Shown: positions 11,427 through 22,200 of the stretch, in pieces
How the letters are laid out: each line of letters opens with the position of its first letter
How positions within the stretch are numbered: position 1 is the stretch's first letter
From: Quillaja saponaria
Taxonomy: Eukaryota; Streptophyta; Magnoliopsida; Fabales; Quillajaceae
Direction: 5' to 3'
NCBI GenBank assembly: GCA_029379385.1
Contig: CM055609.1
Coordinates: forward strand, 7,502,001 to 7,566,000
DNA: 64,000 nt
Position numbers and translations under genes: made by a program
Notes under the pieces: generated by a model
What the model saw: only the letters and a program-made list of their open reading frames with translations
The model's database searches: none
What the model was told of the DNA's origin: nothing

Positions 11427-12539
11427 TTGGTGTACGAGTGAACGTGATGTAGGTAATTATTAATAAGTTAAATTTTCTCTAATTAATAAAAAATATTTAA
11501 ATATATTTATACTTTTTGTAAGATAAGCGACTATAAATGTCTTCTCCCTTTTATAATAATATAAAATATATATATATATATTTAAATATAACTTTTTAAA
11601 TAAATTAGCAACACAAAAAATAAAATTTATAACTATAGTTAAAATCCAATAAGTCCAATCACAATTTTATAAAAGAAATAAGTCACACCATTAAGATTAC
11701 TATTTCAAATAAGGCTTATGAATTAGAATTTTTTTTATTACTTTGACCCATTATAATTATTAGTTTTAAATTTGATGTTGACTAAGTAGAATTACAAAAT
11801 AGGCAACATAAATTTTAAATAAATTTTATCATATAATCATTAATTAAAAATTAATAAAATATTTTCATCTCGTACTTTCATATTTCTCTTCTACAAATTT
11901 AAGAAAATAATTATTTTCATAAGTAAATTTATATAAATCAATTACATATTTTATCTTCAAGCACTTGAACTTATATTTTAAATTCATATAGATTTATATT
12001 TTTTATATTGTTTATATCATAAAAATTAGAGAAAATACAAATTTATTTTATTTAATATATTTCAACCCAGTTTACTTATACATGTGTCAAATATTTTATT
12101 TATTAAAAATAATATGTTAAAAAAATTGAGATTAACATGATTGAATAATATTAAGAAAAAATTAGAAGAGTATAAATTTTTTTTTTTTAAATGTAAGTAT
12201 TTAGAACGTATTTGAAATGAGAAAAGTAAAAAAATCATACTTTAAATAAATAAAGGGAGCGTATATTAATTTATATAAATTTACTCATTAATTTGAATAT
12301 TAAATAAGTTTGAATGTTAATGAAGTTGAACTTTTTCAGGTGATTAATTTATTTTTTTCTTAACAATACTTTATGTTAGCCTTAATTTTAATATATTTCT
12401 TAATAAAATCGGATAAAAGTATGTCACACATGTATATTAGCCACTTATGCAGTGTTGAAAATGATTATTATTATTTTTAAAGATATAAAGTGATCATCTT
12501 AAGTTTTTTTAATCACATTTGTAAGGGGAATATGAGTTA

Positions 12540-12899
12540 GGCTTAGCTTAATAATATTTTTTGAGAGAATGCTTATGTTATGAAGAGCATAAATTATATT
12601 TTTTTATGTTTGGTTAAAAAATTAGGGTGCTTCTATTCTAAGTTTTTAAAAGCACTTCAAGTGATGTTTTTAAAAGTTGATTTATGTTCTCTAAAATTTT
12701 TAAAACTAATATAAGCTTATCTTTTAATAAAAAAAGCACAATATTACAAAATCAGTCCTAATTTTGTAATTTTTACTTATAGAGAGCAGTTTTTATATTA
12801 TTTTACTAAAACTATTATTGTGACTTTTTAAAAGCTACTCTAAGAGAGTCAGAAGAACACAACAACTCTCAAAAAATCATAAAATTACCAAATCAAGCC
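12540..12899. mobile_element. TTA-flanked MITE in unit 2
   Basis: The left terminus is GGCTTAGCTTAATAAT. The right terminus on the minus strand is GGCTTGATTTGGTAATT. TTA occurs directly outside both ends (12537-12539 and 12900-12902), consistent with a 3 bp target duplication. The ~360 bp interior contains no frame. It is the uninterrupted counterpart of the element at 10174-11426. Confidence 0.7.
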
Positions 12900-14099
12900 T
12901 TAATATACGAGTGACAGTAATATGGGTAATAATTAAGATGTTTTTTATTTTTTAATTAATAAAAAATATTTAATTTATTTATACTTTTTGTAAGATGAGA
13001 GACCATAAATATCTTCTCCTTTTTATAATAATAGTATAAAATATATTTAAATAAAATAGAACTTTTAAAATAAATTTTCAAATCAAAAAATAAAATTATA
13101 AGTATCACTAAAATCCAATAAGTCTAATCATAGTTTTATAAAACACAAATAAGTCACATCATTAAGATTACCATTCAAATAAGGCTTATGAATTATAATA
13201 TTTTGTTATCACTTTGACCCATTATAATAATAATTTTTAAATTTTATGTTGACTAAGTAGAATTACAAAATAGGCAACATAAATTTTAAAAACAAATAAA
13301 ATTTATCATGTAGTTATTAATTAAAAATTAATAAAATATTTTCATCTTGTCCTTTCATATTTCTCTTCAAAAAATTAAAGAAAATAATTATTTTCATAAT
13401 TAAATTTATATAAATCAATCACATTTTTTTTTTCTTCAAGTACTTGAATTTATATTTTTATATCATAAAAATTAGAGAAAATATAAATTTATTTTATTTA
13501 ATATATTCCAACCTAGTTTACTTATATATGTTTCAAATATTTTATTTATTACAAATAATAGGTTTAAAAAAATTGAGATTAACATGATAGGTTAATATTA
13601 AGAAGAAAAAATTAGACGAGTAGAGAAAAACTTTTTTAAAAAGGTAAGTATTTAGAACTTATTTGAAAAGAGAAAAGTAAAAAATAATTTTTTAATACTT
13701 TACATAAATAAATGGAGCATATATTATTAACCATCAGACTAATCCTATTGAATATAAATTATTAACTTATTATTTTTAAAACAAAATTAACTTTGGATTA
13801 TTTGTGAGTATTATGAAATTTTTATTTGTCTTCTCAAGTTTCTTGAGACACTAGAAATACCAAAATTTGATTGACTAAAAATTGGTGGTCAAGCTATATT
13901 TGAAGTAACTAAATTATAAATTGGTTGGCCAATTATGTTTGAGATTTATTAATTCACTATAAAAAAAATAAAAAAATATCACTATAAACATGAGATATTT
14001 GTAATTCAGTTTGTAACAAAGAAATTTTCATAAATATATATCATTCTTCTCATTTTATCTTGTATTTTTTTACTGAAATAGAGATTGGTATAATTTGTA

Positions 14100-14260
14100 A
14101 GAAGTTAATATTACACTTGCATCAGTATATTGTGGAGGCTTATTGAGTGTTGATGATACTTGAATTTCTAATTTGGTGATTTTTTTCATGTCTTCCTTGG
14201 ATTTCTAATTTGGAGATTTTTTTCATGTCTTCCAATTATATATATATATATAAATATATT
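14100..14260. repeat. Dispersed repeat with an internal direct repeat
   Basis: GATTTCTAATTTGG-GATTTTTTTCATGTCTTCC-type sequence occurs twice, around 14160-14195 and 14199-14235. The surrounding sequence (ATTACACTTGCATCAGTATATTGTGG) resembles 15826-15935, so the two stretches are probably copies of one repeat flanking the intervening MITE-rich DNA. Confidence 0.5.
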
Positions 14261-14580
14261 TATTATTTATTTTTATTTAATGGTTAGGATGCCTAGATTA
14301 ATTTATGTGCACGGTAACTAATGGTAGATTCAAGTCAATGTGACAATCACATATGTTGTACAAACTCATACTAGGCGTGTTAAATTTTTTTCATTAATTT
14401 TTTTCATATGAGACGTGTTAAATTTGAAATGATACAAAGTCATAAGTTTTTTAAGAAGTAATTTTTCACCAAATTAACCAAAGTTTTTAATAACATTATA
14501 ATAGAATTATATAACTTATTGAGTCCTAATACATATAATTTGTTTTTTAGTGAAACATAAATAACATATTTATATATAAA

Positions 14581-15034
14581 GGCTTGGTTTGGTAATGCTC
14601 TGTTGGAAGATGCTTATGATTATCAAGAGCATAAATCAATTTTTATGTTTGGTAAAAGAAAAAAAAAAAAGGGGTGCTTCTATTCTGGGCTTTTAAAAGT
14701 CAGGAGCATTTTTAAAAGTTAACTTCTGCTCTCAAAAGTTTAAGAAACTAATATAACCTTAACTTTTAATGAAAATTTGTATTTGTTTTTTATTAATTAA
14801 TGCAGTAGGTTAATTATCTCTCTTTTTATTATCAATATTTATTTTAGTCAATTTAAATATTTGGAGCAGCTTTACAATGAATTTAACAAACACTAATTTG
14901 TGACTTTTACTTATTGAGAGAAGCTTTTGCATTATTTTACCAAACATTACTGTTGTAACTTTTTAAAAGCAGCTTTATGAGAGCTATAACAGCATAACAC
15001 CTCTCAAAAAGCTATAACATTTCCTAATCAAGCC
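14581..15034. mobile_element. MITE, ~450 bp, with GGCTTGGTTTGGTAATG termini
   Basis: The left terminus is GGCTTGGTTTGGTAATG. The right terminus on the minus strand is GGCTTGATTAGGAAATG. TAAA lies directly outside both ends. Subterminal words (AAGAGCATAAATCA, TTTATGTTTGGTAAAAG, TTACTTATTGAGAGAAGC, TTTTAAAAGCAGCTTTA) are shared with the copies at 10174 and 12540. There is no coding capacity. Confidence 0.7.
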
Positions 15035-15484
15035 TAAATCCCACCAACAAGGCGAAAGTCTTAGGTTCAAAACATCTCATTATTTGACATTATAATAGAA
15101 TTGTATAACTTTTCATATATATATATATATATCACTAGCCCCATCTCACATGCTTACCGATGTGTTCAATGACTTTTTTTGAAAAAAAATAATATAATAG
15201 TTGTTTAAAATAGAAGGAAGGAGATAAGTTTTAGAAGAGATTGATTTTTATTTTTTAAAATAATTAATTAATTGAAATTAACTATACATGAGTTTTTTTA
15301 TTTTTTGTTAAATTTTTTCCTTAATTATAGGAGAATTTGATAGTTTCTAATAAATAATTAAATTTTAGTTTAAAAAGAGATTAAAATTTAAGAGGACACT
15401 ATGATGCTATTTTGAGCTAAAAACTATACTAAAAATTCATAAGACACCATAAGAGTGTTATGGCTTTTATAATAACATATAATA

Positions 15485-15520
<36 letters not shown>
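15485..15520. repeat. TG/TA dinucleotide microsatellite
   Basis: A short GTGTGTG run passes into a pure TA run of about 28 bases in AT-rich intergenic DNA. Confidence 0.95.
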
Positions 15521-15522
<2 letters not shown>

Positions 15523-16320
15523 TAATTGAGGAAAACATAATTTATATATTTAATTTGAGAAAAATAAAACGATAAGATCTCTTAGATAATTATACCACTT
15601 TTATTTTTATTTTTAAATTTGTTAAGATAAATTTTTCTAACAATATTTTATGAGGGTAAGAGTGAAAAACTAATACTTTTTGTGGGGAAAGAATGTAATA
15701 TTAATACTTTTTTGTGGGGGGTTTAATGTTTATTTAAAAAACTCAATGGGTCTAATGACCCCAGTGACTATTAGGTTAAGGTAGATTCGATTTCGCCTCA
15801 GGCGGCAACTAATTGGCAAGAAGTATTACACTTCCGTCATTATATTATGGGCTACTAGTAACTTATTGATTGATGATGAAACTTGGACTTTTAATTTGAA
15901 GAATTTTTTCAAGTGTTCCAATTGTATATTTTTTTTATTCTATCACAATCTGATTAGTTAGAGAATAATATTTTGTAATAAATTATCATATTATTTAAAA
16001 AAATTATTTTTTAAATAAAAAAAAATTTCCTGACATTGTGGAACAACTTGGGCTTGACTTATTCTCATAATCGTGTCTATATTTATGTCTTCATTCTTTT
16101 TTCTTTCCTTTTCCCCTAGCAGTGTCTGCTTGCTGTAAGGGTTGCTTTGAATTTTCCTTTTAGGAGTTTGGTTGGGCCACTTTTGAATTTCAGACATGTA
16201 CATAGTTTTTGACAGTGTTTCTTCTTTTCCTTCAATTAGCTTTAAAGCTATGTGAATGGGATTTGTTTTCCAATTGTATGAACAATGTGTAATGATAATA
16301 TGAATCCCTTTGCACCAAAA

Positions 16321-16399
16321 AAGAAGAAGAAGAAGAATAAGAACAAGAATAAGAATAAGAATAAGAATAAGAATAAGAATAAGAAGAAGAAGAAGAGAA
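16321..16399. repeat. AAG/AAT hexanucleotide microsatellite
   Basis: AAG repeats flank a central array of AAGAAT units. On the minus strand this reads as a spurious Ser-Tyr or Leu-Ile rich frame, which is an artefact of the repeat. Confidence 0.95.
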
Positions 16400-18619
16400 A
16401 GACATGGACCTGGTATTGAATGCACCTAATAAGTTTCTTGCAATTTTTATTTTTTCTCTATCAATTATCATTCAAACCCTTTGAGAGGGTCATTTTCAGC
16501 AAATATTCTTTTATATTGACTGCCTTTTTTACAGCCTCTAAATGAAAATAATTATATGTATTAACTATTAAGTATATAATTAATTGATTAAACTAATTAT
16601 CTTCCAAAATATTTTAAGCTATAAACCAATGTCAAATCCTATTATTTTTGTACCATAGTTGGAAAAATATGATAACAAGACGTAAGCTTTTGTTTTAAAA
16701 AATTGACGTTTTACTAATAATTTTCTTTCATTAAAAAAAAAACCAAATTACACCTATAGTCAACAAATGACTGCTTCTAATCCAGTCCTTGTCGGTTAGC
16801 ACTTAGCAGTATCACAAAGTTTCCACTTCAATTTTTGAAAAAACACAGAAACATGCATTTTCCATTTGGAATATGACTTTTTTAGCTGGTTTAGATCAAA
16901 GTGGTGGACTCCATTCACATTTAACAATAAGGTTCGAAAAAAAAAAAGAAAAAAAAGAAGTGTTTGGCTTGTGTGTTAAATTATAAAGAAGGAGAAAATA
17001 TTAGTTTTTGATACTATTGAGCTTATGGTCTATTACAATTGTGTTTTTTAGTAATTTGGTATTACCCACATATTATATTATGAATCGTAGTAAACGAGAG
17101 AGAGAATATGTGTAGTCACGAAATAGAGTGTATTATTTATTGTGAGATTTTTTATATGAGAAAAATTATTAGTTGTAATTAGAATTTGGGATTGTGAGAG
17201 CAAGATGTATTGTAATCTCAGAGATTTTTTTAGTCACTTTTATCTATAATTTTTCTCTTAGTTGGAGAATTCCTACAACTTTACTGAGTAGTGGGGTTTT
17301 ACTCCTAAAGTCAAAATATATAGATGTGGAAATGGAAGTAGTCACATTCATATGATTTCCTTTGTCCTGTTATTCTCATCTCAGATTTCTGCTTCTCCGT
17401 GTGAAAATGAAAGGGAGTGAAGAAAATGGTTGGGCTTTTTGTGATTTGTTTTCAAAATTTTACCTTGCGAAATAGCAACAAAATTTGCTTGCAGACCAAT
17501 TTGGAGCCTTTTTGTTTTCCTTTGGCAAACCATTGTCTAACTTTAGAGCTGACAACTTTCATCGATACAAAATGTTGATAGGATAGCTTTGAATGAAACA
17601 AAATAAAACATATTCTTTGTTCTTTATTAAGTGTCCCTTAGTCATTTCCTCGTGATATTTCTGTCTAAGTTATTCTCAGGGACCAAAATGATGATTGTGT
17701 TTGTCTTGTCATTTTTTTTCACCGTCTAAGCTCTATAGTGGTAAATCATCATAGAATTCAAGCAATCTCCATCCTTGTGAGTGAGACTATGAGCTTAATT
17801 TAGTCTAATGGTACAAATGACTAAACTCAAGTTGTTTTTAGACCCTATCTAACTCACACCAACATATCCTTTACTGCAACAAGAGGTGTCTGCATAGCTG
17901 CATTTGAAAGTGCAAGATGAACTTGTTTGTGCCAATATGTTTCTTGCATTGAGAAACAAGTAATTATATTTCAATAATTGTAACTTATTACAATTGGATC
18001 CAAATCTCGATGAAGAATGAAGATTACGGTAGGTTCATAATGAGCATAAAATTTTGTCAAATCATACGAACATGAATAATTTACCCAGCTCTGATCTATG
18101 TGAGTGCTTTTGAGTTTGAGTCCATAAAGGAACAAAACTCCAACTACTTATCAATGCTTACTGTTTTTTAGTGTCTGCAAACTGTCTTCATCGTTGGGCT
18201 GCATTGCCAAATTGTTGGTTCAAAAAATGTATCATCCTTTTTCTAGAGTATAGTTATTTCCTTAAGGTAATGAAGACTTCAGAAACAATCTTGTTTGGTC
18301 GCTGTCTTTTTTCATTATAATTGAAAGGGCAGAGAAAACTTTTAAAGGTGAGAGTTGCTCATAAGTCAGAAGTTACCTCCTAATATTTCATTACTGCATT
18401 ATACATAAAGTAAAAGTGAAATAATACAAGCATAGCTTTGCCAAAATAAACTTGTGGGCAGATTTTGATGGGAATCTAGCAAAATGGGTCAAAAGTGAAG
18501 AGCACATCCTAACAATTTGTGTTGTTGAGAAAATTTCAGATTTCTTAAGCTTCAAGCTTTACCACATTTTTTTTTAGTTGTTTTCTAATTTGGTAGTATC
18601 CCCATATAATGAAACAAAT
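16400..18619. other. Intergenic DNA, no gene recognised
   Basis: The base composition is less extreme than at 10-15 kb, but no chain of exons or protein family was recognised on either strand. Part of the right end is probably promoter DNA of MED16. Confidence 0.5.
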
Positions 18620-19224
18620 TACAAACTAAAAATCTCAGACACACATTAGCATTACATGTAAAATGCACATTGACAGCACTATACCTCTTTCCTAATCATA
18701 AAGATAATACTAAAAAAGAGAGAGACCCTTTTCTGCTGCTGAGGGCTGTTCTGCTTGTTAATGTTTTCTTAGTCTCTCTTGCTTTCTCCCTAATAAAAAG
18801 TGGCAAACAGCCAATAGACAAAACCCACAGCAGCCCATACATTCAACACCCTCAAGTCCTCAACCAACAAAGAAAGTAAAAACTAAAAAGAAGCAAAAGC
18901 AGAAAACCACAAAAGACATTGACGCCACTTTCTTTTTTGTAAGAATCTCCCACCCAGTTCCCCACAACACCTGGAATCTCCTGCTTTGTCCAACACCAAA
19001 ACCCTAACCTCAAATTCAATCAGAGCCTTAGAAATATTAAAACCTCAAAACCCCAAAATCGCAATTTTCGTTTTCCTCACTACACGCCCACTCACACTAA
19101 CCCCACTACTATTCGGTCTCTCTCTCATAACAGTGAATCTGTCGCCTTCAATTGCGACTTTCCACCACTTAAATTTTCCTTTTTTCTTTTGTCTCTTAGT
19201 ATATAAAATTCAGGGGTTTTGGGT
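18620..19224 (+). promoter_or_regulatory. MED16 upstream region and leader
   Basis: This is the sequence directly upstream of the MED16 start codon. It contains the CACTATACCTCTTTCCTA block, a CCCTAATAAAAAGTGG block and a pyrimidine-rich leader with CTTCAATTGCGACTTTCC. Most of it was copied to 960-2652, which delimits the duplicated promoter/leader segment. No TATA box could be placed with confidence, because the only obvious TATATAA is about 25 bases from the ATG. Confidence 0.55.
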
Positions 19225-22200
19225 ATGAATCAAGTTGCTGAGACAAAGGACCCAGAGGACGAGCCTGTGGCTCAGTCACATCCTACGGAGGTTTCCAAAG
19301 GTTCAGAGAATCCTCAGACGGTCAGTTTCGAAGAAGAGGTCATAGAGGAAGAGAAAACCTCCGACGATCCAATGGAGGAAGACTCAGTGAGTCCGGCAAC
19401 CGTTTTTTGCATTAGACTAAAGCAACCCAGGTCCAATTTGCGGCATAAGATGAGTGTGCCTGAACTTTGTCGCAATTTCAGGTAAACAATAAAAACAATT
19501 GATGTATTCTAGCCCAAAATTATTGGATGTTTTAATTATTTGTAAAATTTTCATTTTTAGCAGTGATTTTTCTGATTTCATTGTATTGTGGTTGTGGTTT
19601 GTGTACCGACTGTGGATGGCGTTTAGATATTAGTTTAATTTCGTTCGCTAGTGTATTTGAAGTTTTTTTTTTTTTTTTTGAGTAAAAGAAAGAGGTAACA
19701 AAGGGAAGGATAAGAGACAGCATCAATATTTTAGCTCGTAAAAATGCTCAGAATAGTTGCAAGAAACAAATGCTAATTATGGAGTGGCTGAATTTCTTAT
19801 GGTCATTATGCTAACAGAGAATGAGAAGAGATGGCATAATGTCCTAATCACTTTGAAATGGTACTTGAACGAAGAGCATTGAATCCTATAATTATGTTGC
19901 TTGATGCTAATATTTGAGATGTATAAACTTTTAGGTATATCTAATTAATAAACTTTACTAATTACTGCTATTGGCACTATTCTACAGTCTCTAGATATCC
20001 CTTATATATATATTTTATTTATTTGATTTTATAAGTGTGCTCTAATGTATACTACTAATAATATACATATCTTTTGAAAACAAATCTGATATACATTTTC
20101 AACTTAAATAAAGTGTTACTGCAAACCAATCATGTTTTGTCCGTTGCAATCTATTCTCATTCTCTGTTTTGTCAATCTTCCTCAAGTTTTCTATGAAAAT
20201 TTAAATGTGTAAAAATCACTTTACCCCCTAAAGTGATTAGGTTAGACTGGTTAGAACCAAGGAAGGATCTTCCAACTTTAAGGTCATATATCTGCGGGGG
20301 TTCTGGAGGATTTTCATAATTGTATTGAAATTTTTGCTTTGGAGGCACCTTAAAGCTACTGGTCACTTTGGTCATGGAGCAACCAGTTTGAATATTCTAG
20401 GAGAACTGTAGGAAGGTTGGACAGGTGTCTAGTCATGAACCCACAGGGTAGTCGGCTGACAATTAAGTGATTTTAACTTTGACCATTTTAGCACAATATG
20501 TTCTCTTTGATGATTTTATTATTCATTTTCACAATATAGAACCAAAACATTCCACGGTTTTTCTTTTTGCAGCATCTTCTGAGTTTGGAAAATGATTAAT
20601 TGCTCTTTAGTTTAGGTCAAGACAATTTGCATCCTTTCCCTTACAACGTAAGCTGCTGTTTTAAGAATGAGAACTGAGGAAGTAGTTGATTGCTTGCCTT
20701 GCAGATTCTCTATTAGAAGGACATAATCTTATAACAATGTGTAACATAATGTTGTGCTTTTTAGTGTGGTCGGCTGGTGCCAGTAATGTTGGTGTGAAAT
20801 TTCAGATTCTTTGTTTGGGCACATATATATGATGTACTTTTTAGTGGATGATGTTTTATAGCTTGATTGTAAGCCTTCTGTAACATATCTGCAAGACTGC
20901 AACTACCAATTGTTAATGAAACTTCTGTTTTTTCTTGTTCATATGTTTCCAGTGCTGTTGCTTGGTGTGGGAAACTGAATGCTATAGCTTGTGCCTCAGA
21001 AACCTGTGCGAGAATTCCAAGGTTAGTGTATGCTGTTCATTTGTTCATTCATAGGTTAGGGTTGCCATTTTAATATCCCTTTTTTCTCCCTCTAAGAAAC
21101 TTTTAGCCTGGAAGGTTGAAGTATGCTTCCATCTTTATTACTCTGTGAATTGCATTTATGTTAGATTGTAACCACATCCTCTTCCAATCTGTTTCTTATT
21201 TTATTGGGAAGTCCACAAGCTTTCTGCTATGATCTGTAAATGTATCTACTTGATTTCTCATAAATGTTGGTTTAACCTCTATGTCACTGTACTAGTGGAT
21301 AAAAATTGTACCTTAATGAATATGCAATTTTAGTGAAAGTTCTTTGTCATCTATCTGGAGATTCTATCTCTGTGTGCTTGCTTGTTTGTTTGTGTTTGTT
21401 ATTGTGAGATTTTTGTTGACGATCTTTTGTTGTTGTTCTTCTTCTTTTTTCTTGTTTTGTTTTAGTTCAAATGCGAATTCACCATTTTGGATTCCCATAC
21501 ATATTTTGATTCCAGAGCGGCCAACTGAATGTGCAGTGTTCAATGTCATAGCAGGTATTTTGATGGACATAGCTTCTTATATTGTACCTTTTGATAATTA
21601 TAGATCTGGGCTATTTTTGTTAGACTGAAAATGTAGTTGCAAGAGACTTGAAACGGGTTCACCATTCTGATCCTTTAAATTTTGGTTATTATATTAATGC
21701 TTTCTTGTGTTTCTGTTTGGATCAAATTCTTATTGTTTTCTTTGCAATAATGAACATGAATTTGGTAAAACATTGTCAGAGTGAGTAATTTTGCCATGCA
21801 CTCATATTTTACCAGCACAAACTTGCTTGAAAATAGGGGGCTGTCCATGGCATGATCTGGCATGACACTAGTAATATATTGATTTGCAAATACAAAGTTG
21901 GAGTTGTGTGATTTCAGTTCATAAGCAAAGAAAAAATCATTCAGTTTGTTAGTGCTCTTCCTATTCTGGCTTAGGCGGCCAAAGATTGTATTGACTTACG
22001 AACCGGATCATTCGATCCTAAATGAGGCAGCCCACAACCAAAATCTTCTATGAACTGCAAATTTTTTCCTTGTACAACCATATTGTTGTCTCTCATTTTC
22101 TTCAAGATGGAGAGTAGACACCCAAGATTTTTATACTTATATATTTAATTATCTAAAAATAATTCCCTATCATACCCAAGGAACTAAATTCACTTGGAGG

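Larger units (their letters stand above)
9936..13720. repeat. Large tandem duplication (unit 1 9936-12270, unit 2 12271-13720)
   Basis: The two units share long runs of matching landmarks in order. Examples are GAACTTTTTCAGGTGATTA (9987, 12329), TAGCCACTTA-GCAGTGTTGAAAATGA (10078, 12438), TATACTTTTTGTAAGAT (11508, 12980), TTGACTAAGTAGAATTACAA (11778, 13250) and GTAAGTATTTAGAAC near the right ends. Unit 2 is about 1450 bp. Unit 1 is about 2335 bp but shrinks to about 1455 bp once the inserted element at 10316-11190 is removed. The units have diverged by numerous substitutions and carry no coding frames. Confidence 0.8.

Noticed and set aside
16232..16471. Minus-strand frame encoding Ser/Tyr repeats, resembling a low-complexity protein
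   Set aside because: It is produced by the AAG/AAT microsatellite at 16321-16399 and has no supporting exons.
19200..19207. TATATAA as a TATA box for MED16
   Set aside because: It lies only about 20-25 bases before the ATG, which would leave almost no 5' UTR; it is more likely leader sequence.
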